This document shows, in pieces, positions 6,352 through 11,243 of a DNA stretch of 11,243 nt. This DNA comes from Bdellovibrionales bacterium (lineage in GTDB: Bacteria > Bdellovibrionota > Bacteriovoracia > Bacteriovoracales > Bacteriovoracaceae). Below the pieces are notes generated by a model, which worked only from the letters and a program-made list of their open reading frames with translations, was not told the origin of the DNA and did no database searches. Both the position numbers and the translations under genes were made by a program. Positions within the stretch are counted from its first letter, which is position 1. The number at the start of each line of letters is the position of its first letter. The DNA lies in contig SXUH01000041.1 in NCBI GenBank assembly GCA_005791855.1, forward strand, positions 1-11,243. Reading direction: 5' to 3'.

Positions 6352-7155
6352 CTACGGGCAGATGAGGCGGATCTTCCCACCGGAGACCGCGTCGAGCCGG
6401 ATGTCCCGGCCCGCGCAGTTGATCCCGGCCGCAGAGATGTCGAAGAAGTCGTTCAGGACGACGTTGTTCCGCAGCGGCTTGCACTCGAGGTTCCCGAGCT
6501 CGATCATCTTCTCCGGGATCTGGCCCACCGGGCACTGGATGGTGTTGAGGCGGCAGGCCCCGGTCCCCGGGTCCCAGGTGGCCGCGGCCCCGAGGTTCAG
6601 GCAGATGTTCTGCTTGGCCAGGAGGTTGGCGTCTCCCACGGCCGGGCCGCAGCTCTTGATCTTATTGTTCGCGTCCGCGGAGTAGACGAAGGAGATGGTC
6701 TTCCGCATGGTCACCCAGCGGTTCGAGCTCTGGAAGAAGTTGATCCCCTTGCGCTCGATGGAGAAGGTCACGTCCACGTCCGCGACGTCCTTGCTGATCA
6801 TGGTGGACTGTTTCAGGCCGATGGAGTCCACGCGGAAGTCCTGGTACTGGCTTTCGCCGGCGAGGAGCACCTTCATCTGGGTCTGGGTGATGTAGACGAG
6901 CTGGCTCACGTACTCCGGCGGGTTCACGCCCCGGCCCGCGAACATCATCTGGCAGCGGTCCCGGTCGTTGATCGAGGCCTGGAGGAGGGCCATGGTCTTG
7001 GCGATCTCCCCCTGGCTCCTCGCCATGGCCTCGTTCTGCGCCTGGGTATCGATGAGCTTCATGGTGACCAGGGCCATGATCCCGAGGATCCCCATGGAGA
7101 TCACGATCTCAACCATGCTGAAGCCGCGCTGGGAGGTGGAGGTCCTTAGAAGCAT
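6352..7155 (-). CDS. Type IV prepilin-like protein (minor pilin candidate, 267 aa)
   Basis: The N-terminus is a textbook class III prepilin signal: a short basic leader, then RG followed by FSMVE and a hydrophobic stretch (FSMVEIVISMGILGIMALVT, 12-31). PilD-type prepilin peptidase should cut after Gly11, and Glu16 is the conserved Glu at mature position 5. The rest is a probable periplasmic or extracellular head with eight cysteines beyond the leader (68, 169, 185, 201, 208, 225, 247, 266). Its C-terminal part (about 185-267, ending GKIRLICP) is shared with the two neighbouring pilin-like proteins. GAGG lies 5-6 nt before the ATG, within the end of the upstream gene; the two frames overlap by 10 bp (7146-7155), implying coupled translation. 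Assembly into a pilus or pseudopilus tip is inferred from the family; no pilus motor gene lies in the window. Confidence 0.88.
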   Translation of the reverse strand: MLLRTSTSQRGFSMVEIVISMGILGIMALVTMKLIDTQAQNEAMARSQGEIAKTMALLQASINDRDRCQMMFAGRGVNPPEYVSQLVYITQTQMKVLLAGESQYQDFRVDSIGLKQSTMISKDVADVDVTFSIERKGINFFQSSNRWVTMRKTISFVYSADANNKIKSCGPAVGDANLLAKQNICLNLGAAATWDPGTGACRLNTIQCPVGQIPEKMIELGNLECKPLRNNVVLNDFFDISAAGINCAGRDIRLDAVSGGKIRLICP

Positions 7156-8066
7156 GAGATCCTCAGCTTGCCGGTGCTGTCGAAGACCAGGCGGGCGTTG
7201 CTATTGGTGGTGGAGCAGCCGTTGGAGTTGATCATCAGCGGGGCGTTCAGGGCCTTGGAGATCTTCTCGCACTTCACTACGCCGAGGGAGGTGATCCCCT
7301 CGATGGTGTAGCCCACGCCGCAGGTCTTGACCCCGGTCACGAGCTGGCACTTCTGGGTGTCCTTGTTCCAGGTGAAGATCTGGCCTCCGCCGGCGGAGGG
7401 CACCGGAGGGGTGAGGGTCTCGCACAGGTCGTTCTCGAGGTTCTGGATCGAGTTCTTCCGGGCGTCCATGCAGCCGCGGAAGACGGACCCCGCGCCGGTC
7501 TTCTCGAACCGGAGGGTGAGGTAGACGGACTTGGTTTCCTTCACCCCCGCCTGCGCCGTGCCCATCGAAACTCCGGCGAGGACGTAGTCCACGTCCATGC
7601 GGTAGCGTCGGGCGATGGAGTTGTCCACGTTGTTCACGGTGGCGCCGGAGGTATCCTGCAGCTGCACCATCTCGATGTCCTCGACCCGCCAGGTGTTGCT
7701 CGGATCGCTCCACCCACCGACCTGGAAGATCGGTCCGCCCCGCACGGTGTTCCCCGCGTCCTGGAGGAAGGTCGCGGCGGTGTCACTGGTGTAGAGGGCA
7801 GCGGGGTCTTCTATCGTGGTTTTTCCATACTGGTCATTAAAGGTTGCGTTGCAGTTCCGGGTATCCGTCATGAGCTTGGACACGCTGGCGTGGTTGGTCT
7901 GGAGCTTCTGGATGTGGGAGACGTTCTTCTGGGCCTTCATGTGGTTCCCGAAGATGAGCATGGCGGTGAGGCCCGCGCCCGCGAGGAACGCGCCTCCGAT
8001 CATCAGCTCCACCATGGAGAAACCGCGGCTCCGGAGCACTCCCTTGGTACCTGGGTACAAAACCAT
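7146..8066 (-). CDS. Type IV prepilin-like protein (minor pilin candidate, 306 aa)
   Basis: First gene of the minus-strand operon. The prepilin signal is SRG followed by FSMVELMIGGAFLAGAGLTA (16-35), with cleavage expected after Gly15 and Glu20 as the Glu at mature position 5. An amphipathic helix follows to about residue 70, ending DTRNC. The head has cysteines at 72, 199, 215, 240, 249, 266, 284 and 305, the same number and order as its two neighbours. The tail motif is GKLRISC. GAGG sits about 5 nt before the ATG at 8066. Like GspH/GspJ- or PilW-type minor pilins, it should be processed by a prepilin peptidase and insert in the inner membrane before assembly. Which system it serves cannot be read from the window. 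Confidence 0.88.
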   Translation of the reverse strand: MVLYPGTKGVLRSRGFSMVELMIGGAFLAGAGLTAMLIFGNHMKAQKNVSHIQKLQTNHASVSKLMTDTRNCNATFNDQYGKTTIEDPAALYTSDTAATFLQDAGNTVRGGPIFQVGGWSDPSNTWRVEDIEMVQLQDTSGATVNNVDNSIARRYRMDVDYVLAGVSMGTAQAGVKETKSVYLTLRFEKTGAGSVFRGCMDARKNSIQNLENDLCETLTPPVPSAGGGQIFTWNKDTQKCQLVTGVKTCGVGYTIEGITSLGVVKCEKISKALNAPLMINSNGCSTTNSNARLVFDSTGKLRISCF

Positions 8067-8290
8067 TCGACCTCATTCGTTATCCAGTGATTTTAATACA
8101 CTACCAGAATATTACCAGGGGGTTTTAACTTCCTACAGGTTAGGGGGGGTGGGATTTCTCTCTGTCCGGGGGATCGACGAGGATTGTTGGCAGTCGGAGC
8201 AGCTTATCCCGAAGGATTTGCTTCAGTATTAAGCTTCCCGGCGCTTATGGACTTAATTCCAAAGATCGGCTTTCGAGTTTAAGATGGGAC
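8067..8290. promoter_or_regulatory. Divergent control region between the pilin operon and the third pilin-like gene
   Basis: A 224-bp spacer between divergent starts. For the minus-strand operon, a -10-like TAAAAT (8090-8095) lies 23 nt before the ATG; no good -35 matches it (CTGGTA at 17 bp). For the plus-strand gene I find no convincing sigma70 promoter, so another sigma factor or an activator is possible. The middle holds several G-runs on the plus strand (about 8117-8174, with runs of five, seven, three and five G). No hairpin terminator or conserved RNA is apparent. Confidence 0.4.
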
Positions 8291-9244
8291 ATGCTCAAGT
8301 TCTTTCCAGAGATTCACCGCCGGCGTGAAGCGGGCTTTTCCATCGTACAGGGGATGGTCCTCACGGCCGTCTTCGCGGCCTCGGCCCTGGTGCTGGTCGA
8401 CTACGTCCGGGACCAGAAGCTCATGGTGAAGGGCGCGGAGACCCGGGAGAGCATCGAACAGCTCCACGAGGTGATCTTCGGGATCCTCCAGTACCGGGAC
8501 AGCTGCGAAGCCACCGTCCGAGGCAACAACGTCATCGTGGGGAACGTCGTCCCGAACAACGTGGCCCTCCCGCTCGACACCATCTCCTACGCCTCCGGCG
8601 TGGACGCCGCCGGCAACATCGAGTCCTCGGAGATGTTCCGGGACTTCGACTTCGCCGGGAACCCGAACCTCGAAGGGACCTACATGAACGGCCAGGTTTC
8701 GATCGAAGACATGTCGCTCACGTTCCCCGACACGCCCCCGAACACTCCGCTGAACCCCGCCGTCCTCACCATCAGCTACCAGCGCCTCAACTCCTCGGCG
8801 GCCCGGCGGACCAAGAAGGGCTACGGCGGGAAGGACCTCCGGAAGGTGATCAACATCGTCTTCCAGAAAGACAAGAGTGACAACTTCCTTTCCTGCTACG
8901 CCGTGAACACCTCGGTGAACGCGCTCATCAGTAACCAGGACCTCGCCCAGGAGTTCTGCGAGAGCATGGGCCTTGACAACGCCGACCCGGCCCTCACCGA
9001 CAAGCTCCTCGTGTGGGACCAGGAGCGGAACATCTGCACCTTCCAGGAACGCACCTGCCCGGACGGCTCCCTCTTCGTCGGCATCCGCAACACTGGTGAG
9101 ACCATGTGCGAGCAGCTAGGGAACTGGGGCTTCGGCACCCTCATCGACTCCACCGTGGACTCGAACTGTGCTCCGGCGCAGAGAACTAACGTGCGGTTCG
9201 TCGACACCGGCTCCGGTCAGGTCCGGATCCGGTGCTCCCCGTAG
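8291..9244 (+). CDS. Divergent prepilin-like protein with Gln at mature position 5 (317 aa)
   Basis: The leader MLKFFPEIHRRREAG is followed by FSIVQGMVLTAVFAASAL (16-33). This fits a prepilin peptidase site after Gly15, but mature position 5 is Gln20 rather than Glu, as happens in some tip-type minor pilins (GspK is the known example of a pseudopilin lacking this Glu). The head has cysteines at 72, 202, 223, 249, 256, 273, 293 and 315, in register with the two minus-strand pilin-like proteins, and the tail SGQVRIRC matches theirs. It is therefore a paralogue, transcribed the opposite way from the shared 224-bp spacer. The ribosome binding site is weak (GATGGG close to the ATG). The last 28 bp overlap, tail to tail, the end of the GNAT-C39 gene. 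A role as initiator or tip subunit is inference. Confidence 0.85.
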   Translation: MLKFFPEIHRRREAGFSIVQGMVLTAVFAASALVLVDYVRDQKLMVKGAETRESIEQLHEVIFGILQYRDSCEATVRGNNVIVGNVVPNNVALPLDTISYASGVDAAGNIESSEMFRDFDFAGNPNLEGTYMNGQVSIEDMSLTFPDTPPNTPLNPAVLTISYQRLNSSAARRTKKGYGGKDLRKVINIVFQKDKSDNFLSCYAVNTSVNALISNQDLAQEFCESMGLDNADPALTDKLLVWDQERNICTFQERTCPDGSLFVGIRNTGETMCEQLGNWGFGTLIDSTVDSNCAPAQRTNVRFVDTGSGQVRIRCSP

Positions 9245-10383
9245 ACCACCACCGCCGCCGACACCTTGTCCTTCCCCCAGCGGGAGATCTTCAGGAACTG
9301 GTCTTCGTGGATCGGGATGTGCACCCGGCTGATCACGCCGCCGTGCTGGTCCGGGATGTACTGGTCCGGGTCGTGGATGTAGACGAAGCTCTCGTCGTAG
9401 GCGGTGACCACCACCCAGTGCGGGATCCGGTTCTTGTCGAAGTGGTAGGTGGTGATGAGGACGATGGGGATGCCCCCGCTCTTCAGGATCCGGTCCAGCT
9501 CGTCCAGGGTCAGGCGCTTCCGGTGGACCTTGATCCCGGTCTCGACGATCTTCTTCTCGAAGTCCTTGTGGACCAGTTCGATGATCTGCTTCTTCTCGGG
9601 CCGCCGGACGGTGTCCTTGAAGAGGACACTCGAGTGAGACAGGTAGAGCTCGGGCCTGAAGCCCCGCCGCCAGGCCGAGAGGGCCAGGCCCCGGGGGCCG
9701 CAGCCGCCGTGGCCCGTGGTCATGAAGATGGTGGTAGCTTCCCGCCAGATCTGGAGCTCGTTTGAGAGGGACATCTCCAGGCGCGGGTTGAAGGTGTTCA
9801 TGGCCATCATCAGGCACGACGGGCCACAGGTGAAGTCCGTCCCCTGCGAGTAGTAGGGGATGTTGAGCCGGGGCTTGAGCTTTAGCACCCGGATCCGCTT
9901 CTCGTAGCAGAGCGCGGTCTCGCCGTCGTCGTAGTAGTCTTCCTTCTGCGTGAACTTCCGGTAGCCGAGCTTCTCGTAGAGCTTGATCGCCCCCTTGTTG
10001 CTCGCCTTGACCTCGAGCCGGAGGTAGGCGCAGTCCTCGTCGTCGGCGGCGATGGTCTCGAGCTCGCTGATGAGCTGGGAGGCCAGGCCATAGCCCTGGT
10101 ACTCCGGCAGGGTGCAGATGGAGTAGAGCCGCGCGAGGCTCGTCCCGGCGTTGATGAGCACCAGCCCGTACCCAATGAGTCTGGTCTTATATTCCATCAC
10201 CAGGAACACCGAGTGCGCGTTCTTGATCATCCAGTGGAAGTTCCTCCGACTTAGCTGGTCGTAGGAGAAGCACTGGTTCTCGAGCTCCACCAGCTGCGAG
10301 AGGTCCGCGACCTTCGCCTTCCGGAGCTTCAAGAGGCCCAGGTCGAAGTCTTTCCTTGTCGCGGGGGCTTTCTTTTTTTTCAT
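9217..10383 (-). CDS. GNAT acetyltransferase / C39-like peptidase fusion protein
   Basis: A 388-residue two-domain protein. Residues about 15-165 form a GNAT N-acetyltransferase domain: YSICTLPEYQGYGLASQL (87-104) is motif A, which binds the acetyl-CoA pyrophosphate, and ASNKGAIKLYEKLGYRK (127-143) is motif B. Residues about 172-388 form a papain-like C39-type peptidase domain with Cys186 in TDFTCGPSC, His322 in IPHWVVVTAYD and Asp338 in IHDPD. This fusion is a known family that accompanies RimK-type ATP-grasp ligases, and such a ligase is the divergent neighbour here. The pair is predicted to ligate amino acids to a peptide or protein and to acetylate or cleave the product; the substrate is unknown. 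No signal peptide is seen, so it is probably cytosolic. The ATG at 10383 has AAGGGGGA at suitable distance. A TACAAT -10 box (10419-10424) lies upstream. Confidence 0.9.
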   Translation of the reverse strand: MKKKKAPATRKDFDLGLLKLRKAKVADLSQLVELENQCFSYDQLSRRNFHWMIKNAHSVFLVMEYKTRLIGYGLVLINAGTSLARLYSICTLPEYQGYGLASQLISELETIAADDEDCAYLRLEVKASNKGAIKLYEKLGYRKFTQKEDYYDDGETALCYEKRIRVLKLKPRLNIPYYSQGTDFTCGPSCLMMAMNTFNPRLEMSLSNELQIWREATTIFMTTGHGGCGPRGLALSAWRRGFRPELYLSHSSVLFKDTVRRPEKKQIIELVHKDFEKKIVETGIKVHRKRLTLDELDRILKSGGIPIVLITTYHFDKNRIPHWVVVTAYDESFVYIHDPDQYIPDQHGGVISRVHIPIHEDQFLKISRWGKDKVSAAVVVYGEHRIRT

Positions 10384-10476
10384 GCAAAGTCCCCCTTGAA
10401 GATGGCATCCATTCTGATATTGTACTTAAAGTACGTTCAACTTCACCAGCTAATTGGTGACTATTCCGGAAGGCAC
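10384..10476. promoter_or_regulatory. Divergent promoter region with 13-bp palindrome
   Basis: A 93-bp AT-rich spacer between the GNAT-C39 gene (minus) and the RimK-family gene (plus). On the minus strand TACAAT (10419-10424) is a good -10 for the GNAT-C39 gene, but no good -35 is visible. Overlapping it is a perfect inverted repeat, GTACTT-A-AAGTAC (10422-10434), placed just upstream of the -10 where a repressor or activator could act. No clear plus-strand promoter was found. Confidence 0.45.
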
Positions 10477-11243
10477 GTGGCCAAAATCATCGTCATCGTC
10501 GAGAAACTCAAAGACTGGAACTCCTACTACCCCGTCGAACAACTCATGACCCCGCAGGACTACCTCGTGAACTGGGACGAGAACCTCTACGAATCCAAGG
10601 GTAGCGAACGGATCAAGATCATCAACCTTTGCCGCAACTACAAGTACCTTAGTAACGGGTACTACTGCTCCCTGCTCGCTGAAGCACGTGGTCATTCGGT
10701 TATTCCCACGGTCAAGGGGATCAACGACCTCTCGAAGTCCTTCCTCTATAGTCTCGAAACGGAAGACCTAGATGATGCGATTCAGAAAGCGTTCAAGAAC
10801 CAGACCAACAATGAAGCCTTCTCCATCACCATCTATTTCGGCAAGACGGAGAAGGAGCAGCTCCAGGACGTGGCCCGGCAGATCTTCGACCTCTTCCCCG
10901 CTCCCATCCTCCACGTGGACTTCGAGTGGGACAAGAAGTGGGAGATCAGGTCCATCCGCACCGGGAGCCTGAACGCCCTCTCCTCCACCGACGAAGACAA
11001 GTTCGCCGCATCTCTGGACGACTACTCCGGGCGGATCTGGCGCAAGCCCAAGGCCAAGAAGAAGTACCGCTACGACCTGGCCATCCTCCACAACCCGCAG
11101 GAGGCCATGCCTCCCAGTGACAAGAAGGCCCTGAACAACTTCATCAAGGCCGGGAAGGAGAACGACGTGCTGGTGGAGCTGGTGGAGAAGAAGGACTACG
11201 GGAAGATCGCCGAGTACGACGCGCTCTTCATCCGCGAGACCAC
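10477..11243 (+). CDS. RimK-family ATP-grasp ligase, N-terminal part (RLAN domain)
   Basis: The first 255 codons are present and the frame runs off the right edge. The product begins MAKIIVIVEKLKDWNSYYP and has the features of the RLAN domain found before RimK-like ATP-grasp domains: CRNYKYLSNGYYCSLLAEARGHSVIPT (52-78), a middle region, then YDLAILHNPQEAMPPSDKKAL (199-219) and YDALFIRETT, which usually leads into the ATP-grasp core. The catalytic ATP-grasp part lies outside the window. RimK relatives form amide bonds, classically adding glutamate, using ATP. I chose GTG at 10477 because MAKIIVIV is a natural beta-strand start and GGAAGG lies just upstream, although only 3 nt away. An in-frame ATG at 10402 would add 25 residues encoded by AT-rich spacer-like DNA. 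It is divergent from the GNAT-C39 gene, its usual genomic partner. Confidence 0.88.
   Translation, partial: MAKIIVIVEKLKDWNSYYPVEQLMTPQDYLVNWDENLYESKGSERIKIINLCRNYKYLSNGYYCSLLAEARGHSVIPTVKGINDLSKSFLYSLETEDLDDAIQKAFKNQTNNEAFSITIYFGKTEKEQLQDVARQIFDLFPAPILHVDFEWDKKWEIRSIRTGSLNALSSTDEDKFAASLDDYSGRIWRKPKAKKKYRYDLAILHNPQEAMPPSDKKALNNFIKAGKENDVLVELVEKKDYGKIAEYDALFIRET

Noticed and set aside
10402..10476. Earlier ATG (10402) for the RimK-family gene
   Set aside because: It would add 25 residues from AT-rich spacer DNA carrying the GNAT-C39 -10 box and palindrome, has no ribosome binding site, and MAKIIVIV at 10477 is a natural start. It is not excluded.
1..11243. tRNA, rRNA, CRISPR array or replication origin
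   Set aside because: I saw no cloverleaf-like gene, rRNA segment, repeat-spacer pattern or iteron cluster in the spacers, and coding genes fill nearly all of the window.

Overview
The window reads as chromosomal DNA of a Gram-negative bacterium. Gene bodies are GC-rich with G/C-ending codons, while the spacers between genes are clearly AT-richer. The gene content is an oxoglutarate dehydrogenase, a periplasmic di-heme cytochrome, type IV pilin-like proteins, an FHA membrane protein and a GNAT-C39/RimK pair. This would suit a predatory or free-living Bdellovibrionota/Oligoflexia-type or other delta-like lineage. That placement is inference from gene content; there is no rRNA or other marker here to prove it.

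Layout, left to right. (1) 1-690, minus: the N-terminal 230 codons of SucA (2-oxoglutarate dehydrogenase E1), driven by a near-consensus sigma70-type promoter at 735-763. (2) 789-1475, minus: a phospholipase/carboxylesterase-type serine hydrolase. (3) 1592-2167, plus: a small protein with a receiver-like domain that has lost its phosphorylation site, closed by a clear intrinsic terminator at 2187-2216. (4) 2232-2363, plus: an unrecognised 43-residue basic ORF with a strong ribosome binding site just after that terminator. (5) 2374-4050, plus: an exported di-heme c-type cytochrome related to the RoxA/cytochrome c peroxidase-like group. (6) 4050-5085: an AT-richer insertion sequence with imperfect 22-bp terminal inverted repeats and one transposase on the minus strand. 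It lies exactly between the stop codons of two convergent host genes. (7) 8066 down to 5084, minus: a three-gene operon of pilin-like protein, pilin-like protein and FHA-domain membrane protein. (8) 8291-9244, plus: a third pilin-like protein transcribed divergently from the operon. (9) 9217-10383, minus: a GNAT acetyltransferase fused to a C39-like peptidase, overlapping the third pilin tail-to-tail by 28 bp. (10) 10477 to the window end, plus: the N-terminal part of a RimK-family ATP-grasp ligase with a RLAN domain, divergent from the GNAT-C39 gene.

Two groups look like functional systems. The first is the 5.1-9.2 kb pilin-like/FHA cluster. All three pilin-like proteins carry a type IV prepilin leader and the same eight cysteines in the same order, including one invariant 17-residue spacing and a matching C-terminal motif. 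They appear to be paralogous minor pilins with a shared disulfide-rich head, partnered with a protein whose FHA domain is cytosolic and whose C-terminal domain is probably periplasmic. The second is the GNAT-C39/RimK pair, which matches amidoligase-plus-peptidase neighbourhoods predicted to make or process peptide-like products. The two genes share a 93-bp divergent control region containing a 13-bp palindrome.
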